Below are positions 10,085-18,312 of a stretch of DNA of 64,000 nucleotides, piece after piece. The stretch is from Microscilla marina ATCC 23134. GTDB taxonomy: Bacteria > Bacteroidota > Bacteroidia > Cytophagales > Microscillaceae. The stretch lies in contig NZ_AAWS01000018.1 of the NCBI RefSeq assembly GCF_000169175.1, positions 110,170 to 174,169 on the forward strand, read 5' to 3'. The notes under the pieces were generated by a model, which was not told where the DNA came from, made no database searches, and saw only the letters and a program-made list of their open reading frames with translations. Made by a program: the position numbers and the translations under genes. How positions within the stretch are numbered: the stretch's first letter is position 1; each line of letters opens with the position of its first letter.

Positions 10085-10107
10085 ACAAAAAGTTTTAGTA
10101 TATTTGC

Positions 10108-10140
10108 AAGCCTTGTTCCAGATTGGGGCAGGGCTTTTTT
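10108..10140 (+). terminator. Rho-independent terminator after TPR copy 1
   Basis: AAGCCTTG pairs with CAGGGCTT (one G-U) across a 13-base loop, followed by a T run. The same hairpin follows all four TPR genes. Confidence 0.8.
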
Positions 10141-10170
10141 ACTGCCTTGGGTCAATGGTGGGTCGCCCAC

Positions 10171-10202
10171 AAAAGCCTTGTTAACTCCTCAAAAATAGCC
10201 AC
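10171..10202 (+). repeat. Relic of the 3' end of the 1612-aa gene ahead of TPR copy 2
   Basis: The stretch AAAAGCCTTGTTAACTCC, then an A-rich run and TAGCC, repeats the last codons and stop of the large gene (8939-8968). Here it is noncoding and lies directly upstream of TPR copy 2. It marks the left end of the duplicated unit. Confidence 0.8.
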
Positions 10203-11312
10203 ATGAGATTTTTATTTTATAGCATATTATTGATTGTTAGCCCTTTATTTACATTTGCCCAAATGACCCCTTTAGAAAAAGCCGAAACTTATTACAATGC
10301 CGACAAATACCGCCAGGCAATTCGCGTATTGACCCAATTGGTAAAAACCAGCCCGGCAAACCACGAAGCGTATTTGTTGTTGGGAGCCTCTTATTGGTAC
10401 GGTAACAATGAACTCATCAAGGCAGAACAAGCCTTTAAGCAAGCCTTGCGGGTGGCACCCAAAGAACAAATGGTATACGACCGTTACGGCGATTTTCTAG
10501 CCACTAACAAACGCTTGGCAGATGCCCAAAAACTGTACGAAGAAGGAGTCAAAAATATGCCACAGGCTGATCGTATGTATTTTCATTTGGGGGTGGTACT
10601 ACATGAGCAAAAAAAACATAATGATGCATTAGAGCCCTTAAATCAGGCAATATCTCTGAATCCGAATAAAGCAGTGTATCACTACTTCAAAGGGAGGTGT
10701 TACGAAGAGTTGAAGCTTTATTCTCAGGCACTTCAAAGTTTTGATCAGTATGTTAAGCTAGAAAGTGATAAGGCTGATAACTATATAACCCGTGGTCGTT
10801 TAAAACTAGAAATGAAAGATTACCAAGGCGCTTTGGCTGATCATACCAAGGCAGAGGAGTTGGACAGTGTAGCACACAACGGGGCAGTAGAACAGTGCAA
10901 ACATGCCATAGAGTGGGATTATTACACTGCCTATAGAAAATGGGAAAAGAAAGACTTGGCAAAGGCATTGGTTTATGCCAGAGAAGGTTTAAAATGGGCT
11001 CGCTCTCCTGAGGATATTGCCCGTTATAAACGATGGATTGTCAAAGGGGAAAAAGAATTGGCAGCGCGTGAACAAGCCGCCAAAGATGCCATTATCAATA
11101 AAAAGCTTTTGACCGAAGCCGAAATATTTCGTCAGCGGGGCATTGCTTTGATCAAGGCAAAAAAATACCAGGAAGCCGCCTATGTACTAGAGAAGGGCTT
11201 GATGGTTTTGATTAAATCGGCGGAGCTTGCTCTGAGCCCTTTGTACGATAAAATTTACCAACTGCGTAAAGATTGTTTGGCAGCAGTAGAAGAGGCGAAG
11301 AAGAAAAATTAA
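10203..11312 (+). CDS. Secreted TPR protein, array copy 2
   Basis: This is 369 aa with a Sec signal (MRFLFYSILLIVSPLFTFAQ) and several TPR-like repeats. The N-terminal third (MTPLEKAETYYNADKYRQA) is shared with copy 3 and differs from copies 1 and 4. The C-terminal half (REGLKWARSPEDIARYKRWI) is shared with copies 3 and 4. The middle (about 118-195, including DRMYFHLGVVLHEQ and NPNKAVYHYFKGRCYEE) is its own. It is likely periplasmic or surface-exposed. A relic leader lies upstream and a copy of the terminator downstream, so it sits in a complete duplicated cassette of about 1.2 kb. Function is unknown beyond protein binding. Confidence 0.8.
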   Translation: MRFLFYSILLIVSPLFTFAQMTPLEKAETYYNADKYRQAIRVLTQLVKTSPANHEAYLLLGASYWYGNNELIKAEQAFKQALRVAPKEQMVYDRYGDFLATNKRLADAQKLYEEGVKNMPQADRMYFHLGVVLHEQKKHNDALEPLNQAISLNPNKAVYHYFKGRCYEELKLYSQALQSFDQYVKLESDKADNYITRGRLKLEMKDYQGALADHTKAEELDSVAHNGAVEQCKHAIEWDYYTAYRKWEKKDLAKALVYAREGLKWARSPEDIARYKRWIVKGEKELAAREQAAKDAIINKKLLTEAEIFRQRGIALIKAKKYQEAAYVLEKGLMVLIKSAELALSPLYDKIYQLRKDCLAAVEEAKKKN

Positions 11313-11335
11313 ACAAAAAGTTTTAGTATATTTGC

Positions 11336-11368
11336 AAGCCTTGTTCCAGATTGGGGCAGGGCTTTTTT
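11336..11368 (+). terminator. Rho-independent terminator after TPR copy 2
   Basis: Same stem, loop and T run as the hairpin after copy 1. Confidence 0.8.
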
Positions 11369-11398
11369 ACTGCCCTGAGTCAATGGTGGGTTGCCCAC

Positions 11399-11428
11399 AA
11401 AAGCCTTGTTAACTCCTAAAAAATAGCC
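11399..11428 (+). repeat. Relic of the 3' end of the 1612-aa gene ahead of TPR copy 3
   Basis: AAAGCCTTGTTAACTCC, an A run and TAGCC lie just before the ATG, matching the leader of copy 1 at 8939-8968. Confidence 0.8.
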
Positions 11429-12535
11429 ATGAAAAGATTGATCATTAGCATATTATTGATTGGTAGTCCTTTATTTACATTTGCCCAAATGACCCCTTTA
11501 GAAAAAGCCGAAACTTATTACAATGCCGACAAATATCCCCAGGCAATCAGGGTGTTGACCCAATTGGTAAAAACCAGCCCGACAAACCACGAAGCGTATT
11601 TGTTGTTGGGAGCCTCTTATTGGTATGGTAACAATGAACTCATCAAGGCAGAACAAGCCTTTAAGCAAGCCTTGCGGGTGGCACCCAAAGAACGAATGGT
11701 ATACGATCGTTACGGCGATTTTCTAGCCACTAACAAACGCTTGGCAGATGCCCAAAAACTGTATGAAACAGGGATCAAGCACTTGCCACAAGCGGGTTAT
11801 ATGTATTATCATTTAGCGTATGTATCAAAACTCAGGGGAGATACAGTTGGTTCGTTAAAAGCGGTTACAGAAGCAATAAAAAGAGACGCCAATAACTCTT
11901 ATTATTATTCACTCCGGGGCTCTACGTTCTTTGGAATAAATAAATTGCAAGAAGCTTTGGGAGATTATAACAAGATGGTTGGATTAAATCCAACTGCTTG
12001 GAACTATAGTACACGTGCAGATTTGAGGCTTAAAATGAAAGACTACCAAGGCGCTTTGGCTGACTATACCAAGGCGGAGGAGTTAGACAGTGTAAGATAC
12101 AAGGGGGCAGTAGAACAGTGCAAACATGCCATAGAGTGGGACCATTACACTGCTTATAGAAAATGGGAAGAAAAAGACTTGGCAAAGGCATTGGGTTATG
12201 CCAGAGAAGGGTTAAAGTGGGCTCGCTCTCCTGAGGATATTGCCCGTTATAAACGATGGATTGTCAAAGGGGAAAAAGAATTAGCAGCGCGTGCACAAGC
12301 CGCCAAAGACGCGATTGTCTATAAAAAACATTTGACCGAGGCAGAGTTATTTCATCAGCGGGGCATTGCCCTCATCAAAGCAAAAAAATACCAGGAAGCC
12401 GCCCAGGTACTAGAGAAGGGGTTGATGATTTTGATTACATCGGCTGAGCTTGCCCTGAATCCTTTGTACAAGAAAATTTACCGACTGCGTAAAGATTGTT
12501 TGGCGGCAGTGGCTGATCAGAAGAAGAAGGAGTAA
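11429..12535 (+). CDS. Secreted TPR protein, array copy 3
   Basis: This is 368 aa with a Sec signal (MKRLIISILLIGSPLFTFAQ). The signal start resembles copy 1, but the rest of the N-terminal third follows copy 2. The middle differs from every other copy (HLAYVSKLRGDTVGSLKAV, SLRGSTFFGINKLQEALGDY). From KMKDYQGALADYTKAEELD onward it matches copies 2 and 4. The protein ends VADQKKKE, where copies 1 and 2 end VEEAKKKN. TPR-type protein binding in the periplasm or at the surface is expected; partners are unknown. Confidence 0.8.
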   Translation: MKRLIISILLIGSPLFTFAQMTPLEKAETYYNADKYPQAIRVLTQLVKTSPTNHEAYLLLGASYWYGNNELIKAEQAFKQALRVAPKERMVYDRYGDFLATNKRLADAQKLYETGIKHLPQAGYMYYHLAYVSKLRGDTVGSLKAVTEAIKRDANNSYYYSLRGSTFFGINKLQEALGDYNKMVGLNPTAWNYSTRADLRLKMKDYQGALADYTKAEELDSVRYKGAVEQCKHAIEWDHYTAYRKWEEKDLAKALGYAREGLKWARSPEDIARYKRWIVKGEKELAARAQAAKDAIVYKKHLTEAELFHQRGIALIKAKKYQEAAQVLEKGLMILITSAELALNPLYKKIYRLRKDCLAAVADQKKKE

Positions 12536-12568
12536 AAAAGGTTAAACAAAAAGTTTTAGTATATTCGC

Positions 12569-12602
12569 AAGCCTTGTTCCAGATTGGGGCAGGGCTTTTT
12601 TT
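12569..12602 (+). terminator. Rho-independent terminator after TPR copy 3
   Basis: Same hairpin as after copies 1 and 2, with a longer T run. Confidence 0.8.
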
Positions 12603-12668
12603 CTTCTCAATGCTGGTTTTGCTATCAGGCATTTTCACCAGATTCCTCGTATACTCGGAATGACCAGC

Positions 12669-12698
12669 AAAAGCCTTATTAACTCCTAAGAAATAGCC
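12669..12698 (+). repeat. Relic of the 3' end of the 1612-aa gene ahead of TPR copy 4
   Basis: AAAGCCTTATTAACTCC, then TAAGAAATAGCC, directly precedes the ATG. It has one change (TTATT for TTGTT) from the other leaders. Confidence 0.8.
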
Positions 12699-13810
12699 AT
12701 GAAAAGATTAATTGTCAGTGTAGTTTTATTTTTTCACTGCATTGTTACTTTTGCTCAAACCCAAGACCTTATGTCATTATCAACTATAGCCGATAGCCTC
12801 TATTCAGCCAAAAACTACAAGGCTACCCTAAAAATAGTAGATAAAATACTGGCAAAGGACGCCCACAACTATGAGGCTTACATCACCCGTTCGTTGGTGT
12901 ATAACGACTTGGGCAACGATGCCAAAGAAGAAGCAGCCCTGAAAAAAGCGGTAGAAGTAGCGCCAAAAGAACTGGAAGTATACCAACGTTATGGTGGTTT
13001 TTTATCAGGAAGCAAACGTTTGCCTGATGCTCGTGACATATACCTCCAAGGAATACAACATTTGCCTGATAATGCAGACTTATATTACCTGCTGTCTAGA
13101 GTGTATAAGCAAATGAATGAGCGCACAAAAGCGTTAACTACAATTAATCAAGCCATTGCTCTAGATTCTACGGTATATGAATATTATTTTCGACGTGCCT
13201 ATATTTTGTCAGCCTTAAGTAAAAATAAAAGTGCATTAAATGATTATAAAAAAGCACTTGAGTTAAAAAATGATGCTTCAATCTATAACGCCCGCGCAGA
13301 TTTAAAACTGAAAATGAAAGACTACCAAGGTGCCTTGGCTGACTATACCAAGGCAGAGGAGTTGGACAGTGTAACATACAAAGGGGCAGTAGAACAGTGC
13401 AAACATGACATAGAGTGGGATTATTACACTGCTTATAGAAAGTGGGAAGAGAAAGACTTGGCAAAGGCATTGGGTTATGCCAGAGAAGGGTTAAAGTGGG
13501 CTCGCTCTCCTGAGGATATTGCCCGTTATAAACGATGGATTGTCAAAGGGGAAAAAGAATTGGCAGCGCGTGAACAAGCCGCCAAAGATGCGATTATCTA
13601 TAAAAAACATTTGACCGAGGCAGAGTTATTTCATCAGCGGGGCATTGCCCTCATCAAGGCAAAAAAATACCAGGAAGCTGCGCGTATACTAGAGAGGGGT
13701 TGATGACTTTACTTAACCCGCCTGAGCTTGCCCTGAATCCTTTGTACGATAAAATTTACCAACTGCGTAAAGATTGTTTGGCGGCAGTGGCTGACCAGAA
13801 GAAGAAGTAA
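12699..13810 (+). pseudogene. Secreted TPR protein, array copy 4, frameshifted near its end
   Basis: The intact frame runs to a stop at 13701-13703 (334 aa). Other copies read GAGAAGGGG where this one reads GAGAGGGG. Losing that one A near 13692-13698 brings in TGA and leaves the last 36 residues (LMTLLNPPELALNPLYDKIY, then QLRKDCLAAVADQKKK) in another frame, ending at 13810. The gene is mosaic: the N-terminal half is almost identical to copy 1 (TQDLMSLSTIADSLYSAKNY) and the C-terminal half to copy 3. The middle (ADLYYLLSRVYKQMNERTKA) is again distinct. The truncated product would lose only its last helix pair and may still fold. Confidence 0.75.
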
Positions 13811-13844
13811 AAAAAGGTTAAACAAAAAGTTTTAGTATATTCGT

Positions 13845-13877
13845 AAGCCTTGTTCCAGATTGGGGCAGGGCTTTTTT
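13845..13877 (+). terminator. Rho-independent terminator after TPR copy 4
   Basis: Fourth copy of the AAGCCTTG...CAGGGCTT hairpin with its T run. Confidence 0.8.
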
Positions 13878-13880
13878 CTG

Positions 13881-14128
13881 CTCAATACTGGTTTTGCTAT
13901 CAGGCACTTTCACCAGATTCCTCGTATACTCGGAATGACCAGCAAAGCCTTGTTAACTCACGCTGTTTTAAGTGTTCCTTTAGGGCACTTGAACCTTATG
14001 GATAAAAATGCCACCAGATCTCTCCTGCCGTCGGGATGACACGGCGCTTCGGGTTTTGGGTTGTCATCTCGATTGGTGTTTCTTGGCTCCAGGAAATTAG
14101 GGCTCGGAATGACCAGCTTCACAAAAAC
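13881..14128. repeat. End of the TPR array: leftover spacer copy and dispersed repeat
   Basis: 13881-13960 repeats the spacer of 12604-12690 (TTTCACCAGATTCCTCGTAT, then CGGAATGACCAGCAAA) and ends in a fifth partial relic, AAAGCCTTGTTAACTC, with no gene after it. The element CGGAATGACCAGC occurs at 12656, 13930 and 14106. I see no gene here. Confidence 0.65.
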
Positions 14129-14713
14129 TTAGGTTTCGGAATACATCAGGTGTAGGTATTGGTCTTTGGTCAGGGGTTGGTCGTTAAAACGCATTGTCCA
14201 GGCGATGGCCTCAATAGCATCGTTGTTTTGGGCGGCCTCGTGGGGTACATACAAATAGTACAGCCTGTCGGTAGAGGGGCACTCACATTTGACAAAATAG
14301 ATGGCTGGTTCGCGCCAGTGCCAAAACCCATCTAACCCCAGCGTTTCAGAAGCTATCTTATACAAGGCGTAGGTGTCGGTGTAGCTATGTGTATAAGGCT
14401 TGAGGTCTTTTCCCCAGCGGGTTTGTGTTTTTTTTATACTTTGGCTGTCCAGCAAAGTAGCATCTAATTGTTGGGCGATTATTTCGGGGGCAAACCCACG
14501 CAGTACCACCATTCGCTGTTCTACATTGGCAAGCTTCAGGGCTTGCTTTACTTGTATAGGGGCTACGGTATCGTATTGCGTGGCCACTATTTGTTGGTTT
14601 TTGGCTTGCGAAAAAAAGCTCAAAACCTCTTCTTTAGGCCTGCCTTGTTGCTTGTAAATACTCATTACAATGTGCAAATCTTCAAACTTTACCCTATTTA
14701 CATAATATGCCAT
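14129..14713 (-). CDS. Unknown cytoplasmic protein
   Basis: This is 194 aa with no signal peptide or membrane segment. I do not recognise it with confidence. The C-terminal 60 residues have the pattern CPST-x5-YYLYVP ... EAIAWT ... QYLHL, which resembles the end of a family I recall as DUF6745 (CPST, VPP, EA-AWTF, EEY). That link is weak and rests on pattern only. It lies 82 bases downstream of, and in the same direction as, the receiver protein, so the two may share a transcript. Composition and frame look like a real gene. Confidence 0.7.
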   Translation of the reverse strand: MAYYVNRVKFEDLHIVMSIYKQQGRPKEEVLSFFSQAKNQQIVATQYDTVAPIQVKQALKLANVEQRMVVLRGFAPEIIAQQLDATLLDSQSIKKTQTRWGKDLKPYTHSYTDTYALYKIASETLGLDGFWHWREPAIYFVKCECPSTDRLYYLYVPHEAAQNNDAIEAIAWTMRFNDQPLTKDQYLHLMYSET

Positions 14714-14795
14714 ACCTTAATTTCAAAATAAGAGTTTGTGGATAATGTTACGCTGTTTTGTTTAAGTAAAAGAGCCCAGGCTATATATGCCCAAT

Positions 14796-15188
14796 CTAAA
14801 GAATAGCGTTGGCCAGGGTTTTTTCATTGACTGGCTTAGGCAAAAAACCAATCACAAAGTCAAGTTGAAGCACTTTACTCATTTGTTTTTCTGAGGTAGC
14901 CCCCGAAATAACCAATACCTTGGTTTGGGGATGTTTGGGATGAAACCTTTTGGTGTACTCTTGTATAAAATCATTGCCATTGCCCAGGGGCATGTTCCAG
15001 TCAATGCTGATGAGTTCAGGAAAATCGTTTGAAAGGTCGCATTCTTCTAAATATTGCAAAGCAGTAATGCCACTCATTTTTAGCAAAATCTTATTGCATC
15101 CTGTAATTTTAGAAATGAGCTTGTAGTTGAGGTAGATAAATGTTTTATCATCGTCTACTACCAGTATATGTTGATATTTGGCAGTCAT
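14796..15188 (-). CDS. Single-domain response regulator receiver (CheY-like)
   Basis: This is 130 aa, the size of one receiver domain with no output domain. The acidic cluster is VVDDDK (residues 9-14), the phospho-acceptor Asp is in ISIDWNMP, the conserved Ser/Thr is in VLVISGAT, and the Lys is in FLPKPVN. All catalytic positions are present, so it should accept phosphate from a histidine kinase. No kinase gene lies beside it. Stand-alone receivers work as phosphorelay intermediates or bind partners directly. Confidence 0.9.
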   Translation of the reverse strand: MTAKYQHILVVDDDKTFIYLNYKLISKITGCNKILLKMSGITALQYLEECDLSNDFPELISIDWNMPLGNGNDFIQEYTKRFHPKHPQTKVLVISGATSEKQMSKVLQLDFVIGFLPKPVNEKTLANAIL

Positions 15189-15388
15189 AAGTTGTTGATT
15201 TGTCAGTGTAAATAATTGATGTATCTAAAACACGGGTCAAATATAAGGATAATAAACTACTGTGTACAATGTATAAGGTTTGACTGCGCGAAAAACTGGT
15301 GAACTTGAGCAGGGGAGTAGTTTTCGATTAAAAATTCTTGTACCTTATTTTTCAAAGCTCTTAATTAGTACCCTCAAAACTTATACTA

Positions 15389-16336
15389 ATGCAACACATC
15401 TATCTTTGGCTTTATTTGCGCTGGGTATTTTGTCTGAGTGCCTTCTTTTGGGGCAACCCCCTGACCGCCCAACCCAGTGATAGTACCAGACACTATGCTG
15501 CCAACAAGGTGAACGAAAGCGTGATATCAATGAGTGATCGCAGCTACATCACTGCCACCGAGGGTTTGGGCAACCTGGATACGCCCCTGTTGTTAGAGAC
15601 AAGCATAGCACCTACGTATTTCATCAGGTTTGGCAAAAGCGCTAAGCTGGGCATTTCTATTTCTCCCAAGGTGGTGATAAGAATTGCCCGTAAAGAAAGT
15701 TTTCCCGTACTTACGCCAAGTTATACGCCCCGGGCGGTATTGTACTGGAGGTTTCGCTCTCCGCTGGCTTACCTCACCCAAAAAAGTGGGCTAAAAAAAA
15801 TAATTACCCCGCAACACGTTACTTTCCTTACCCTTAGGTTTAACCATCACTCCAACGGGCAGGCGGGCAGTTTCTTTATACCTGGTACCACCGACATTAA
15901 CTTTGACACGGGTAACTTTACTACCAATTGTATGGAACTGGCATTGAATACGGCCAACTTTGACCCCAAAGTCAAGGCTAATTTTGTGGCGTATGCCAAG
16001 GCGGGTTTTGAGCGTCATTTCAATTTTAACCGCGAAGCCGACATGAAGTTTGTCTATTATTGGCAAAGCGTAAACGCTGAGCTGAGGTGTACGGTACATA
16101 AGTTTATAAATGTGGCATTTTTGTTTAAGCACATGACAGGCATAGGTACTTTTAAGCCTCAACAGTCTTATGATACCTGGTTGTCTTTTCGTTTGGGCAA
16201 TTACAGCGATTTTTCGTTTTTTGCCCGCTACTACCACGGCCCCGACTATTATAACCTACGCTATGTAAACCACATTTCGCAAGTGAGCTTTGGTTTACTT
16301 GTAGAGCCTTTGAACTTACCCCTGTTCAGGCGTTAG
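15389..16336 (+). CDS. Outer-membrane beta-barrel, possible phospholipase A (OMPLA-like)
   Basis: This is 315 aa with an N-terminal hydrophobic signal ending near PLTAQ. The rest alternates aromatic and polar residues as in barrels (for example FVYYWQSVNAELRC) and ends with a short terminal strand. FNHHSNGQ near residue 151 matches the H-x-S-N-G core of OMPLA, where His and Ser are catalytic. The catalytic Asn would have to be one of those about 12-20 residues later (DINF or GNFTTN). Its 3' end converges on the M48 gene and they share a hairpin. The barrel is likely; the enzymatic call rests on one motif. Confidence 0.6.
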   Translation: MQHIYLWLYLRWVFCLSAFFWGNPLTAQPSDSTRHYAANKVNESVISMSDRSYITATEGLGNLDTPLLLETSIAPTYFIRFGKSAKLGISISPKVVIRIARKESFPVLTPSYTPRAVLYWRFRSPLAYLTQKSGLKKIITPQHVTFLTLRFNHHSNGQAGSFFIPGTTDINFDTGNFTTNCMELALNTANFDPKVKANFVAYAKAGFERHFNFNREADMKFVYYWQSVNAELRCTVHKFINVAFLFKHMTGIGTFKPQQSYDTWLSFRLGNYSDFSFFARYYHGPDYYNLRYVNHISQVSFGLLVEPLNLPLFRR

Positions 16337-16363
16337 GGGCATTATTTTGTTGCTTTAAAATAA

Positions 16364-16399
16364 CCAAGCCTTGCCAGTTTTAAAACCGACAAGGCTTGG
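16364..16399. terminator. Bidirectional hairpin between convergent genes
   Basis: CCAAGCCTTG (16364-16373) and CAAGGCTTGG (16390-16399) are a perfect 10-base inverted repeat with a 16-base loop. It lies between the stops of the barrel and the M48 genes. Confidence 0.75.
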
Positions 16400-16424
16400 G
16401 GTACAAGCTCGTGCTGTGTATTAT

Positions 16425-18102
16425 TTAATCTTTATACAGCATCCAGCCACTTACACTTTTTTGGGCGTCTATCATAAACATAATTTTTGCATTTAAATAC
16501 ACCAAAATAGTGCTTTGGGTACTTGCTACCCGTTTGCCGGGCTCACCGTATTTGTTTAGTACTTTGCTGAGCGGCTCACCTATTTTAATGCCCCTTGCTG
16601 TGTTTCCTTCGTAGCCTGGCAAGGTACGTAAAAACGCGCTCTTGGTTTTGGGTATACCAAAACTGGTCACCTCCATTACTGCATAGCCCTCGTCTTTGTC
16701 TTGAGCTGTTTTTAGCAAAATTGCGGGGCGTTTTTTGTCTCTTTTGCGAATCTTGATTTTTTGAGCATTTTCAGTCAGCACCTCTAGCATCGAGAGGTCG
16801 GCTTCGGCAATGCTTTCTTTAGGGCCAGGCTTTTCTTTTGATTTTACTATCTCAAACCCATAGCCAAAACGGTTGGCTTTTTTGAGTGCTTCCAGGTTGA
16901 TTTTGGCAATAGTTGGGTTGGCTTTTTGGGCTTTTTTAAACGATTCTTTTGCTTCGTCGGTATCCCCTTCTTTTGCCTGAGCAATCCCTTTGGCTATCCA
17001 GGCATTGGCTTCCAGTAGCGCCAGTCCTTGTTTTTTGGCAAGTTTTACGGCTTTGGCAGCATAGCCTATAGCCAGGGTCCTTTCTTCGAGCAATTCATTG
17101 ACCAAGGCAAGGTTTACATAGCCTGCCACATAGTTTTTGTCGAGGTACACCGCCGACTTAAAGTCTTCCAGGGCCTCTTTTAATAACCTCGTTCTTTTTT
17201 CTTGCCTGGTTTCTCCCCCAGCACGGGTGCCCGCATTGTTTAGGCGGGTATCGGTGTCCAGCCCAAAAGGGTAAAAATATTTGAGCGTTGTTTTTTTGAA
17301 TAATTGAATGGCCTGTTGTGCCAGGGCTACTCCTGAGTTGTTGTATATTTCGCGGCTGGGAAAAGTACTGCCAATATAGCTATAACAAGCCGAAGCACGT
17401 TCGTAAGACCTGATCATGGTGAGGTAATTGGCAGCGTCGAACACAGGTACTAGTTTTTGCAGTTTTTTCTGGGTATTTCGTGCGATGCCTATGCGTTCGC
17501 TGAGCGAGGGGTACCCTTCTGTTTTTTCTTTCAACCCTATTTTTTTGTACAGTTGAGTCAAAAACTTTTCGCTTACCGCAAGCGTGTTGTAGCCTGCCAT
17601 ATAGCCAAACAAGCCACCAAAATAGTCGGCTTCGGTTTCCATTTCAGCCCGCCTTTTTTCGGTCATATCCAGTTTGTATATTTTTTTGGCTATTTCCAAA
17701 TCTTTGTTTGCCATACCAAACGACCAACCCCAACCGTGGTCTTTGTAAAAATGAGCCAGCTCGTGTCCTACAATTGCCGCCAATACGTTTAGCGAGTCTT
17801 TGCCAAACCCCGCAGCAATGTCATACACGCCTTCTCCTATATTGATAGAGTTGTCCAGTGGGTTGTAATAAGCATTGTAATAAGGTTCACTTTTGTTGTA
17901 TATAAACTTAAATGTGGGCGCTTTACGCGAGTCTCTGGCTACCCTAGCTACTTGTGTATATATTTTTTTGGCTACTTTTTGCCTTGTGCAATTGTTGGCT
18001 AGTTTGTGCTTTTAATTCTGGTACCATACCCATTATCCACAGGGTGCAAATGGTGGCCACGACTGTGTTCAGGCGCTTTTTACTTTGTATTGATATGATC
18101 AT
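16425..18102 (-). CDS. Secreted M48-type metallopeptidase with TPRs, frameshifted near its start
   Basis: The zinc motif HELAH and a downstream ETEADYFG place it in the M48 peptidase family. A TPR-like region follows (about 17200-16850), then a C-terminal domain with a conserved-looking KIGEPLSKVLNKYGEPG stretch. No ATG exists in the peptidase frame upstream of the motif. The sequence from 18102 encodes a good signal peptide (SKKRLNTVVATICTLWIMGM, then VPELKAQ) in another frame, while the peptidase frame stays open back to 18015. Removing one A from the 7-A run (complement of 17963-17969) joins them into a 558-aa protein with HELAH at about 113. A GTG start at 17828 would lose the signal and 57 plausible residues. 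It probably acts in the periplasm. Confidence 0.75.
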
Positions 18103-18312
18103 ATAAAGTGTTGATTTGTTTGTATTTTATTGCCAATAGCTTTTCAACGAAGGATGGTTTACAATTGCACAGTTTTATTTACAAAACTCTGTGCTTATTT
18201 TTGGAAAAAAATAAACAGTTGAATGAAGCTGTAAAAGGTTGTAGGCATGTTTAAATTTTGGCTAATGCTAAACATGCGTTAATTCATGATACGGCAAAAA
18301 TACAACACAACT
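18103..18312. promoter_or_regulatory. Divergent promoter region with two inverted repeats
   Basis: It lies between the M48 gene and the 18313 gene. GCACAG...CTGTGC (18167-18194) is a hairpin. GCATGTTTA (18245-18253) and TAAACATGC (18269-18277) are a perfect 9-base inverted repeat with 15 bases between, just upstream of the 18313 gene, and could be an operator. No clear -7 box was found. Confidence 0.45.

Noticed and set aside
10099..10106. TATATTTG upstream of the first TPR terminator as a -7 promoter box.
   Set aside because: It would start transcription inside the terminator, and the matching site reads ATATTCG in the later copies, so it is not conserved.
13704..13810. Separate short gene after TPR copy 4.
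   Set aside because: Its residues match the C-terminal end of the other three copies, so it is the displaced tail of copy 4.
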